Shown here piece after piece: positions 11,848 through 22,218 of a DNA stretch of 64,000 nt. The position numbers and the translations under genes were made by a program. The notes beneath the pieces are model-generated. The model was not told the origin of the DNA and made no database searches. It saw nothing but the letters and a program-made list of their open reading frames with translations. This stretch comes from Orientallactaga sibirica (taxonomy: Eukaryota > Chordata > Mammalia > Rodentia > Dipodidae), in assembly GCA_036365145.1 (NCBI GenBank), contig JAEOAD010000034.1, positions 21,628,001 to 21,692,000 on the forward strand, written 5' to 3'. The first letter of the stretch is position 1, and every line of letters begins with the position of its first letter.

Positions 11848-12196
11848 TGGAGTATCACTTACTTTCTCGTTGCTGGACAATCGCTGACCAGAAGCATCTT
11901 ACAGAAGGAAAAGGGTTTATTTTAGCTTATACCATGTCGGGGAAGGCATGGTGGCAGGAGCTAGTCACATCCACTCCAACAGTGAGGAACCATAGCCAAG
12001 TGGTGACTGCTGGTGCTCAGCCAGCTCTCTCCTTTTTATACAGTCAAGACCCTGGCCTATGTAATGCTGTAATGGGTCTTCCTGCCTCCACAGACCTAGT
12101 CAGTGTAACCCCTCACAGGCAAAGCCAGAGGCTCACCAAGTCCCTCACTGGTGATTCTAGGTCCTGTCAAGTTGACAGTCAACACAGACCACCACA
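11848..12196 (-). mobile_element. MaLR-type LTR (minus), abutting the previous one
   Basis: TACTTTCTCGTTGCTGGACA, GGAAAAGGGTTTATTTTAGC, TGACAGTCAACACAGACCAC, ending CCACA. It is the opposite orientation of the same LTR class, with no spacer between the two. Confidence 0.75.
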
Positions 12197-12417
12197 TATG
12201 AAGATAAACTAAGGGTAAGGGGATGGGTCACAGACCAGTGTCTGCCACATGACGGTTGTCATTTTCTCAAGACTGTGTGGTCTTTTTCAATGAGTAAGAT
12301 TTTTATTTTTTTCTTCAATCTTTCTTTTGCTGAATCCAAATTCTGATTAGAAAATATGTTTTTAAATATGTCTTTATGGTCAAAGTATAGAGGATTTTAC
12401 CCATTTTTTTTCCTGTA

Positions 12418-12418
<1 letters not shown>

Positions 12419-12470
<52 letters not shown>
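12419..12470. repeat. (TG)n microsatellite
   Basis: About 25 uninterrupted TG units, followed directly by an ID-like fragment. It is likely polymorphic. Confidence 0.95.
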
Positions 12471-12471
<1 letters not shown>

Positions 12472-12545
12472 TGGTGTTGAGCATTGAACCAAGGAACTTG
12501 GCCATGCCAGACAAGCACTGTACCACTGAGCTATAGCCTGAGCCC
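12471..12545 (-). repeat. ID-like SINE fragment
   Basis: Reverse ID head: TTGAACCAAGGAACTTGGCC, CACTGTACCACTGAGCTATA, GCCTGAGCCCCC. Confidence 0.65.
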
Positions 12546-12865
12546 CCATAATATTGTAAATACTTTCCCCCATAGATTTCTGGCCTGCTTGGCCTGCATT
12601 CTTATGGCGGTGTGAACTCTTATCATTTCCTTGGTGGCTGCCATTGTCACAGTACTGCATCGCAGTACAAAATCTGTCTCCACCATAGTGATTTGTAATG
12701 CTACCTCTGTCATATGCTGCAGTTCCAGATGTCCCTGCCTTTCTCTGTCAGAGCCACCCCCGTGCAGTTGAAGAGGAAGGGGAATGACATTTGCCCAGAT
12801 CTTCTGAGAAATATTTGCATTTTTATTTTTCTAGCTTTTTTTTTTCAAGTGAAAATTTTTAAAAA

Positions 12866-13050
12866 ATGCCAAGCTTAGAAGTACATGTTTATAATCTCAG
12901 CTACAGAGTGAGTTCATGTCCTGCCTGCATGTGAGAACCCTGTCTCAAAATAAAAGGTAAAAAGAGGGCTGCAGAAATATCTCAGTGGCAGAGTGCTTGC
13001 CTGGTATGTGTGAGGGTCTGGGTCCAGTTGCTAGGACACCAATAAAAAGT
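12866..13050 (+). repeat. B1-ID type composite SINE
   Basis: Diverged B1 remnant (ATGTTTATAATCTCAGCTAC) followed by an ID head (ATATCTCAGTGGCAGAGTGC) and an A-rich end. A stretch rich in A and T follows to 13140. Confidence 0.5.
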
Positions 13051-13142
13051 ATTTAAATAATTAAAATGAATTTATTTTAAAATACTTTTAAATAAATTAA
13101 TTTAAATAAATAAAATAATTATATTTTAAAATAATATAACTT

Positions 13143-13455
13143 GGGGGCTGCAGATTGAGCCCATTAATAAAATGTTTGCTGTGCAAGCATGAGGATCCAA
13201 GTTTGGATCCCCAGCATCCATGTAAAAGCAGGGCATGGCAGCATGTACTTGTAATTCAGGTGCTGGGGAGGCAAGAACAGGAAATCCTTAGGGCTAGCCT
13301 AGCCAAATTCGTGCTCCCCATTCACAGAGAGACCCTCTCTCCAAAAGTAAGGTGGAGAGTGACTGAGGACAACACGCAGTGTTGATCTCTGCTCTCCACA
13401 CACACATGCATACACATAATGATATGCACATGTATACATGTGCACATATAACACA
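13143..13455 (+). repeat. B4-like composite SINE
   Basis: Head GGGCTGCAGATTGAGCCCAT, then CATGGCAGCATGTACTTGTA and GCTAGCCTAGCC, then GAGTGACTGAGGACAACAC and a CACACATGCA tail. Confidence 0.7.
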
Positions 13456-13492
13456 TACATTGCAAAAATAACATTATTTTATTATGTGTACT

Positions 13493-13633
13493 TCTTTTGA
13501 TGTTTTGAAGCATGGTCTCACTCTAGCCCAGACTGACCTGTACCTACCCCTGTACACCAGGTTGGTCTCAAACTCACAGAGATTTTCCTGCCTCAAGTGC
13601 TGGTATTAAAGACATATCCCACCATGCCTGGCT
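13493..13633 (-). repeat. B1-like SINE
   Basis: Reverse B1: CATGGTCTCACTCTAGCCCA through CCACCATGCCTGGCTT. Confidence 0.7.
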
Positions 13634-13832
13634 TATTTATACTTTTATATGTCTTATAACTAATAAAATTAGTTTAAAATTAACACATTTATTTTCAGAG
13701 CAGTTTTATCTTTAGAGAAAAATTGAATAGACTGTAGAGAGTTTGCACCCAGTGCCCTTCTCCTGACTAGCCATGCAGTTTTTGGTTACTTTCTTATTTA
13801 TGCTATTGTATTTATTGGAGAGTTTGTTTTAT

Positions 13833-13908
13833 TTTTGATGCTGAGGATGGGTCCCAGGGCCTTACACTGCCTGTGTGAGTGTTCTACCACTGAGCCACAC
13901 TCCAGCCA
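13833..13908 (-). repeat. ID-like SINE fragment
   Basis: Reverse ID: GATGGGTCCCAGGGCCTTAC, GTTCTACCACTGAGCCACAC, CCAGCC. Confidence 0.6.
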
Positions 13909-13984
13909 TCCTAGTAACCCCTTGGGTTAATGCACAAGAAGTACATTTGTTACGCCTTAAGCCAATATTGATAACATTGCTTTG

Positions 13985-14320
13985 TGTGGGGGGCATATAT
14001 GTATGTGCAGGTACACGTACACATGAGTGTATTTGTGTGTAGGGGCCAGAGGTCAGTGTTGGGTGTCTTCCTCAGTTACTCTCCACCTTGTATTTTGAGA
14101 AAGAATCTCTCACTTAACCCGGCGATCATCTATTTGGCTGGACCAGCTGGCCAGCAAGTCCCACGGATCCTTTGTCTCTACCCTCCCCCCCATCCCTAGA
14201 ATAGCACGCACACATCACCACACCCAGCTTTTACATGGGTTATGAGGCTCCAAACCCTGGTCCTCGTGCTTGCAAGGCAAGAAGCTTACCCACTGAGTTA
14301 TCACCCTACCCTCCGATAAC
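13985..14320 (-). repeat. B4-like composite SINE
   Basis: Reverse composite: GGGGCCAGAGGTCAGTGTTG, GTGTCTTCCTCAGTTACTCT, ACCAGCTGGCCAGCAAGTCC, and the head end CCCACTGAGTTATCACC. Confidence 0.75.
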
Positions 14321-14345
14321 ATTACTGACAGAAGTCCATCACTTA

Positions 14346-14495
14346 GGGTTGGGGAGATGGCTCAGTGGTTAAAAATGCTCGCTTGCAAAGCTGGCCAGCC
14401 TGGGTTTGGTTCCCCAGTACCCATGCATAGCCAGATGCACAAAGTAGCACATGTGTCTGAAGTCTGTTTGCAATAACAAAAGGTCCTGGCACTGT
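14346..14495 (+). repeat. tRNA-derived SINE, truncated tail
   Basis: GGTTGGGGAGATGGCTCAGT through AGCCAGATGCACAAAGTAGC. The (TC)n/poly(A) end is missing. Confidence 0.7.
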
Positions 14496-17400
14496 CACGT
14501 AGCCAACGTCACAGCGTCACACAGAGTAGCTTAATCTTCCTGAACATCCTGTGTTCTATTCCCTCCCAACCACTCCTCCCATCCTCGTCTTCCTGCAGCC
14601 TCCATCTTCTCTGGCCCACACCATCATATAATTGAAACCATGCGGCGTGGGGCCTTTTCAGACCAACCCTTTGCCCTTAGCAGTGTGTGTGCTTTTCTAC
14701 TACAAGGTATCTGTGCATTGTCGTGTGGATCCAGCACAGTGATTTGATATGTGTTCACCATGTGTCACACCAGTCCAGGAAGGTAAGCACGGCTGACTGC
14801 TTGGGATGTACTGGGAACTTTGGTCTCCTTCTCATCCATTATCTGAAATGGACCCTGGGCTGGTGCAAATAGTGTCCCTAGCTATGCCTCAGCAGTACAT
14901 AACAAAGGCTCTTCCACATGTAGTTTTCTTTTCCCCTATGGACTTTTATTCTGATTTCTCTGGCGAACACTTCCTTGCATTTTTACTAGGTTAAGGCATC
15001 CAAGCTCAAGACTGCCTCTGTCTTGAGTCTTTCTGCATTAGTGAGTGGTGGCTTCAAGCATGTTTCACATGGGTTTTGCACATTTTTTGTCTATTCCTTC
15101 GTATTTTGTCTCTGTTGCTATTACAAGACAAGGCTCTACCACAGACCTATATCCCTGGCCCTCTGTTGCTATTACGAATGGTGTTCCTCCCCCATAGAAT
15201 CTCCTGGCTAGTCACTGCTTATGTCTATGAAGACCACAGGCTTGAGCTTGAGAACTGGCAAGTCTGCTGAGCATCGCTGAAGCAGTCAGCAGGCTTGGTT
15301 CTGGTCCAGCTTTACCCAAGTAGAATTGGAGACCAAGGCTTGGGGCTACCCTCTCCTACCTCCTCTCATTCCTCACTCACTTCAGTCTACTTACAAAATG
15401 AGGGGCTGCATAAATGTACACAATTTCCAGAGTCCTATGCTCCTAGAACAAAAAAAGTTGCTGTTTGTGTTTTGTGGTTTTACTTCTCTGCCATCCATGA
15501 GAGTGAAAAGGCCTCTCTCTCCTGCTTTCTCTGTGGAGCTGGGCTGCAAGTCCCGCCTCCCACATGGTCTGATCTCATCAAACATGACCTTGACATAACA
15601 GAGAAACATCTCTTGCCCACTGCAGGAACCTGCTGTCTGGGCCTACTGGCTCACTTATCTGTTCATTTAACCACTTATTCACTCATCACTGGGTGGTGTT
15701 ATTCCATGGGTACAACACCCTGACTTTGAACTCTTCAGTTACCATCTGAGTGGCCCTCCAAGAGGATAAGAGATTCTTGCTACAGTGCCATTAGAGCAGG
15801 CATGCTTCAAGTGAATGGAGGGAAGAACGTTTGGGGCAGAAGATAGCATGTGCAAAAGCTTGAAGTGGGACGCATCCCCTTTGTTCAGCAAACCAAGAGA
15901 TGGCTGGATAGTAGAATTACATGCAAAAGCTGTGACAGGGAGATTTGGGGATGGGTTATAGCTAAGGCTGCTCTGGAGGCAGGAAAGGTAGGCACTTAGA
16001 AGCCACAATGGGGATGGTGTTAAGGTGTGTGCATATGTATCATAATCAATTTGTAATTTAAACCAATCCCTCTGCCACATGAGGCAGGCATTGTGGGTGA
16101 GAGTGAAGCAGAGGTGGCTTTGGCAAGGCTATGGCTAGGTCCAGGGTGACAGTGTGGGGCCTTCAGGGTCCTTTCGGAGGTGAGTATCCTGATGGGAAGC
16201 CAGTGGGCTGGAAGGCTTTGGACCTCATCATAGGGGTGGGGAGCCTGGAGGAAGACACAAGTGAGAGCTAGGATCAAAGTCTGGAGTTAGGATTTAGGCA
16301 GCAGGGTTTAGTACAGTCACCATAGGATCGTGGGAAGTCATGGAAATGGAGCTGCTTTGCTAAGAGAGTGGCTTTCATTTGATTTCATTTGAATTAATTT
16401 AATGCAGATAGCAGGGGTAACTCTAGGCAGTATGGCTTAGATGATTTCCAGTCGTCTGAGTTGAAATGCTAAGTAGGTGGATATTCCAGTGGGGTTGGAA
16501 CAGGAAGAGGGCTGGAGACAGCCTGCTCTGCCATGGACATGCTGGATGTCCTTGGACACATGACTTCACCTCTGTGAGCCTCAATACATTACTAATTAAG
16601 TTCAGAGCTAAATGGGAGAGATGGCCTAAGCCACCACTTCTTCCCTGGTTTGCTCTGTCAAGAAGCCAGATTTTCCTATGGGAAGTGCTTAGAAATGACC
16701 TCTGGGATCTAGCTCTGACCTTGATTCTGTCTGACCAAGAGCAGGTTTCCTCTGCCTGACCTCAGGTTTTCCATTGACGATTTGAGGGGTTAGATCAGGC
16801 CTTCTGGGAGGGCTGTCCATGTTCTGGCAATAGATCTGTCAAGATTGCAAGAAGGAGTCAGAGGCCCTGGGCTGGAATTCAGCCTGCAAGGGTCTTAAAG
16901 GATACTCACTGCCAATACCAAGGGTCCTGCCTAGTCAGAGCTCTGAAACACAGAGCCTCCAATGACCAGCCCCTTTGATCCAGCCTTTACCCCACCCCCA
17001 GGCTCACATTGACCTTGATCTGTTCATCGTTATTTCTTTAAATATGGATTAAATATGGGCAAGGTTTACTGACTTCTGAACTGTTTGGAAAAACTAATGT
17101 TATCTCATTAAAACTGCATTATTCACTTGTACCGAAAGGGGGGAAAAGCCCATTAAAGTTTCATACCTGACATGGAAGACTATTAAAGATTCATAATTGC
17201 AGTAAAGCTCCTTAATAGAATGTGAGTGTTGGCTTGGCAATGCTGCAATCTGGGCAGGGCCTCACTTGGAGGCACAGGGTCCAGTTCAGTGATGCCTTGT
17301 CTTGGAATTCATTGGTGTCATAGGAGGGACAAGGGCCTGAATAGACTGGCAGCCTTGAGTCCTTTCCCAGCATGTCCCAAGAGAACAGGTCCCTTTGCCC

Positions 17401-17575
17401 AGCTCAGTACAAAGACTGAGTTCTTGGCCATTCTCTTCTGACAGTCCCTGGTAAGTCTCCATTGCCATCCAAGTTCTTGCAGCCCTGCCTTCAGATCCCA
17501 TCATCAGCACAAATGGAGACCTACTGTGTACATGGCATGGAGCTCAGGGTATAAGAAGGAAGGGCAGGCTGGTTT
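14496..17575. other. Mostly unique WHRN intron sequence
   Basis: No exons recognised. A possible L1M remnant lies around 14620-14960 and a MIR-like core around 16520-16620 (GACTTCACCTCTGTGAGCCT). An AT-rich low-repeat block at 17020-17230 is listed as a separate observation. Confidence 0.5.
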
Positions 17576-17754
17576 GTGTGTTTGTTTATAACAGTGTCTT
17601 ACCATGTAGCCCTGTGTTCCTCATAATTTTCAAGCCTCATACTTGATCCCCAGGTGGTGGTAATTTTGGAGGTAGAACATTGCTGGAAGAGGATTGTCAC
17701 TGAGGATGGACCTTGAGGACTTTTAACTCAGCTCCAAAACCAATACTTAGACCC

Positions 17755-18109
17755 TGTTGCAGTTAGCTTCACATTGCTGGCAGAAATCATCTGACCAAGG
17801 GCAGCTTGTGGGGAAAAAAAAGTGTTTATTTTGGCTTACAGACTTAAGGAGAAGCTTCATCATGGCAGGGGAAAATGATGGCATGAGCAAGAGGGTGGAC
17901 ATCACCCCCTGGCCAACATAAGGTGGACAATAGCAACAGGAGACTGTGCCAAACACTGGCAAGGGGACACTGCCTATAATACCCATAAGCCCGCCCCTGA
18001 CAATACACTGCCTCCAGGAGGCATTAATTCCCATCAGCTCTCCATCAGCTGGGAACCTAACATTCAGAATACCTAAGTTTATGGAGGACACCTGAATCAA
18101 GCCACCACA
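17755..18109 (-). repeat. 3' LTR of the MaLR element
   Basis: 355-bp LTR. It retains a 15-bp segment (AAGGGGACACTGCCT) that the partner LTR lacks. Confidence 0.85.
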
Positions 18110-19199
18110 GTCCACCCCTGGCCCCTATAAACTGATATCCATACAAAATATATAATACAATGCATTCAGTCCAACTTTAAAAGTCCCCATAGTTTTTATC
18201 TATCCTAATGATGTTCAAACATCCCCATAATCCAAGATCTTTTAACTGAGTCATAATACCAAAAAAATCCCCCAAAATCCATAATGGCACAGAATAAACA
18301 CACTGTAATAGATGGCATTGGACATAGCAAAGAAATATTCAACCAATACAAGATTTAAACAGGGCAAACATCAAACTTTAGCTCCAAGTCCAACAACTCT
18401 AGTCAGTGACAAATCTCCAAATCCGATAATTCTAACCAGCAACCAGTCTCTGGAATTCCAACTCTGTCCCTCCAGCTAGGCTACTCACAATCCTGAAAAA
18501 CTTTATCCGGGGCTGGCAGCTCTTCTTAGCAGCCATCGTGTGGTCCTGGCATCTCTACTGGGTCTCCACTGCAAACCTGTTTCACACTGTCCATAGCCAT
18601 TTCCAAAACACAAGACCATATTGCAAATTCAATGACCCTCTCTTTCCTGCATTTCTTATGCTCCATAATACCAGGTGGAGTGCCAATCCAGGGGAAAATA
18701 AAGCCGACTTTGAAGAACAGGGCACTCCTTGAGCATTCAGGCCCCTTCAAAAGAGTCTACATCCTTTCTGTTGTCCCAATGCAGGTCAGCTGGCCCACTC
18801 TCAAAGGTTGTAATCTCTCAGTTGCAGCTGAATAGGCAATAGTTTTGGCCTAAAGATTTCATTCTGTGCCATATCCCTCTGCTCATATCAGTCCATTTCT
18901 ACATATTGCAACCCTCCACAAGTTCTCAGGATATGGGCATAACAGCAAGGCTCTAGCCCAGTCCAGACAAAGTTCTTTCTCACCCTCACAAGCCAAACCT
19001 CATAGTCCATAGTTCTTACTGCATTCAGGACTTTCAACTCTGACCAGAATAGTCCATCAAACTGTACTTACAGAACTGCAAGGCATCTCTTAGGCCAAGG
19101 TTTCAAGTCCTTCCACATTCCTCTTGAAAATCAGCTCTAAAAGGCCACTCAGTCAGGTATCTAGCAGCAAATGACACCACTCCTCAGTACCAGCTTTAC

Positions 19200-19530
19200 T
19201 GTTGCAGTCAGGTTTGCATTGCTGGCAGAAACCTGACAAAGAGCAGCTTTTGGGGGAAAAGGTTTTATTTTGGCTTACAGACTCTAGGGGAAGCTCCATC
19301 ATGGCAGGGGAAAATGACGACATGAGCAGAGGGTGGACATCACCCCCTGGCCAACATCAGGTGGACAACAGCAACAGGAGAGTGTGCCAAACACTGGCTA
19401 TAACACCCATAAGCCTGCCCCCAACAATACACTGCCTCCAGGAAGCATTAATTTCCAAATTGCCATCATCTGGGAACCTAGCATTCAGAACACCTAAGTT
19501 TATGGGGGATACCTGAATTAAACCACCACA
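19200..19530 (-). repeat. 5' LTR of the MaLR element
   Basis: 331-bp LTR. In sense orientation it carries an AAATAAAACC-type poly(A) signal (minus strand near 19260). The two LTRs are clearly alike but have diverged by indels and substitutions, so the insertion is not very recent. Confidence 0.85.
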
Positions 19531-19676
19531 GACCCACCCAGATATAGGCTTTCCTCACCATGCTAAAACTTGCCCTCAAAATCTTTAAGCCTGTCATAGC
19601 CCTTTCCTCCCATAAGCTGCTTCTGGTCCAGTGCTTTGTCCCAGTAACAGGAAGGTGACTGCAACACCTTGGCTGG

Positions 19677-19735
19677 CCTGAAACTTGTGATCCTCCCGAG
19701 TGCTGGGATTTTGGGTGTGCACCACTACACTGCAC
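19677..19735 (-). repeat. B1-like fragment
   Basis: Short reverse B1-type sequence (CTCCCGAGTGCTGGGATTTT, ACCACTACACTGC). Confidence 0.5.
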
Positions 19736-22081
19736 ATGTCTTTTCTTAGAGGTGGGCAATCCGTACTGGATTGAAGAGGGCCTATGCGGGTCGGTGGCAC
19801 AAAGGCCACATCTAAGCTCTTATCACTCACTTCTGAGCCTCAGCCTAGTCATTTGAAACATGGGGTGACAATGGGAGCTTTAGGGGTATGTTCTGTGCAG
19901 AGGTCAGCTGACACTCCAGGCAGGAGAAGAGGTGGAACAGGAGGCACCCTGGGGGTAGAATGGCAAGATTTGGTTGGTGAGTGGTTGGGGAGGGTATCAC
20001 CAATAAACAAGTTCTCAAACCTGCAGCTACCATGCATTGACCACTTACTGTATGTAGATACTCATTATGTGTGTCCATTCTGTGTTTTCTGAGCACCTAC
20101 CTGTGCTGTACAGGTGTGGGGGATATAGTGGCGAGTGTGTTAACTCACCCACAAGTAGGGACTTGATATTTTCCTGTTGATCCGGAGATAGTAACAAGTG
20201 AGAAAGGAAGTATGGACCCAGCGTTCCACAGAGCAGAAGTGGCAGATGGAGTTAGACAGACTGTGGGCCTGGGCTCAGAAGCACAAGCCCAATAGCCTCT
20301 CCCACAGTCAGGTGACCACTCGCAGTCCCAATCTCATCGAGGGCCACAGAAGGCTCTTCCTCAGGCCTCTGAGGCTGACTGAGCCCTTTGCTGCACTGAG
20401 GGCTGCTTGCTTCCTCAGTGTTCCTGTGTCCACCTCACACCATAAGATGTGGGCTCTTGTCTCCTGAATGGCCAAGTTCAAGAGGAATTGCAGATCCATC
20501 CGTGCCCACATTTCTCACTTTCTCTGACTGTTGGAACATAAACTTGTCTCTCAGTGGGCTGGGATGATGGAGCAGGCTTTGCTGTGTCTTAAAATAAAGG
20601 CATTCCCAGGGCCAAGAAGAGCTCCCCTCTTCCATCAATGGTGACAAATAGGATGGCCATAGTGGCAAATGAAATAAAGCTGCTTTTACTCGTTTATCCT
20701 CCCCCATCCTTCCATCAGCTCCCTTGGCACACTGAGAAGTGCTAGACACTCCATCATACTGCACACCTGTGAGTCCTTGCTGCCTCGTCTCCCCATGAGT
20801 CCTGGGCCCAGGGGTGAGAGCACCCTTCCTTAGCCCCAGGTGGGGCTTTGCTGTATGTCCTTGGTGGGCCTCAGTTTCCCCATCTGCAGGAGGCCCCAGG
20901 GAAGGCCCTGACAGACGCAGCATCTTTGTCTCTTTATTTCCCACCTTGTTTACCACATATCACTCCACTCAGAGCTGGTAAGAAAAGGTCCCATTTCAAT
21001 GACCAGAGCTCTTGGGTTTTCTTTGGGACAGAGTGAGATCAGGATGTACACACAAACCCTCCAACTTTCCAGGGCACAAACCGAAGGCAAGAGAAACAGT
21101 GGAAGTCCAAGTCTCCCCACCTTCACCTTCTCGTCACTGGCCCAGCCTTTCCTGCTGCCCACCCTGTGCTGGAGAAGGGAAAAGCTTGAGAAGGTGGTTC
21201 CACGCTGCTCATCTGTTCATGAGCTGTCTGACTGAGCAAGCGGCTTGACATCTCTGAGCCTGTCTGCTGCCCTTGGAAGGGAAACACAGTGAAGGATGAG
21301 CCTGTGTGCTGGGTGTTCCCGCTGGTTCTCTGGGGACCTGGGACTTGCTAGAGTGCCGCACACATCTCAGAGATGAGCATACTGAGACGTGTGCTTGAGA
21401 GCTCTGCTAGGTACCGAGCTACCATGTCACAGTGACCTCACTGACGAAGTGGGGCTACAGTATGGGGTCAGAAGATCCCAACCCACGATGGCACACCAAG
21501 CAGGACAGGCTGGCATTGCTTGAAAGTGATTTGTGAACTAGAGCCTTAGTGAGCAGTGGAAGGTGGTCCCGGCAGGGCTGCAGAGCCATGGGACAGGGGG
21601 AGCACAGGACACAGAACACCAGGACCAGACCAGGTGGGTGCTGAGGAGGGCCATGCTGAGGCCTCAGTGCTAACGCCATGAGCACTCAGCCACCATGTTG
21701 TGGAGAGGAAGAAACTTGAGAGCGCAGAGATGCTCTAAGGGTGACCTTTCTGATTCCCCCTTTGCCCACCACCACCAGCCGCATCTGGACCCTCAGGAAC
21801 CTTGCTGCCTCAGCCTCATCCCGCAGGCCCTCGCTAATTCAGCAGGTCCAAGGGAGAAACGTACCTAGCCCAGTAAGCCCAAGGTTCCACCCACAGCAAT
21901 GACACTTAGAGTGAGGCTGGGGTCTGCAGTGTGCTGGGCCAGTAATGGATATCTTTTGCACACATGACAGGTGGTGACTCAAGTGAAGGGAAGCAACTTG
22001 AGATTCAGGAATCACAGCATTCTCTCAGCACTGCCTCCCCCCACCCAGAGCCACTGGCCCCTCCCTCACAGCTGCCAGACT
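19736..22081. other. Unique WHRN intron sequence
   Basis: Low repeat content. There is a MIR-like remnant around 21225-21300. The open frames present have no splice or family support. Confidence 0.5.
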
Positions 22082-22218
22082 CAGTGAGCCCAGGGAGGAC
22101 TCCCCCATAGACAATGAGCCAAGGGAGGACTCCCCACGGACGGTGAGCCGAAGGAGGATTCCCCCATGGACGGTGAGCCGAGGGAGGCCGCCCCCACGGA
22201 CGGTGAGCATAAGGAGGC
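22082..22218. repeat. Minisatellite, about 30-bp unit, 4.5 copies
   Basis: Successive units start at about 22084, 22114, 22143 and 22173, each with GTGAGCC(N)GAGGAGG-type sequence followed by CCCCCA(T/C)GGAC. Because 30 is a multiple of 3, it creates a repetitive minus-strand open frame (AHRPWGxPPS units) that is not a gene. Confidence 0.85.

Larger units (their letters stand above)
17755..19530 (-). mobile_element. Full-length MaLR-type LTR retrotransposon (LTR-internal-LTR)
   Basis: Two same-orientation LTRs (17755-18109, 355 bp; 19200-19530, 331 bp) flank about 1.09 kb with no substantial open frame. Exact 5-bp target duplications GACCC lie at 17750-17754 and 19531-19535. Both LTRs read TGTTGC...CCACA. 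On the minus strand the internal part begins just after the LTR with a TGGTACTGAGGAGTGG-type primer-binding region, as expected for ERVL/MaLR (tRNA-Leu-like). It ends with the purine-rich AGGGGCCAGGGGTGGAC before the 3' LTR. MaLR elements are non-autonomous and carry no functional pol. It is antisense to WHRN. Confidence 0.85.
17600..19676 (+). mobile_element. Older MaLR-like LTR interrupted by a full-length MaLR element
   Basis: The left part (TGATCCCCAGGTGGTGGTAA to CTTAGACCC at 17754) and right part (GACCCACCCAGATATAGGCT to CATAAGCTGCTTCTGGTCCA and CCCAGTAACAG) read as one plus-oriented LTR-like repeat split at 17755-19530. Confidence 0.5.

Noticed and set aside
12397..12660. His-Thr repeat peptides on the minus strand
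   Set aside because: They are translation of the (TG)n microsatellite.
19202..19516. 104-codon frame in the MaLR LTR
   Set aside because: It is entirely LTR sequence. MaLR elements are non-autonomous and no retroviral domain is recognisable.
20435..20956. 173-codon minus-strand frame in the WHRN intron
   Set aside because: No recognised domain, no splice support and no codon pattern standing out from background. It is possible as an unknown antisense transcript but unsupported.
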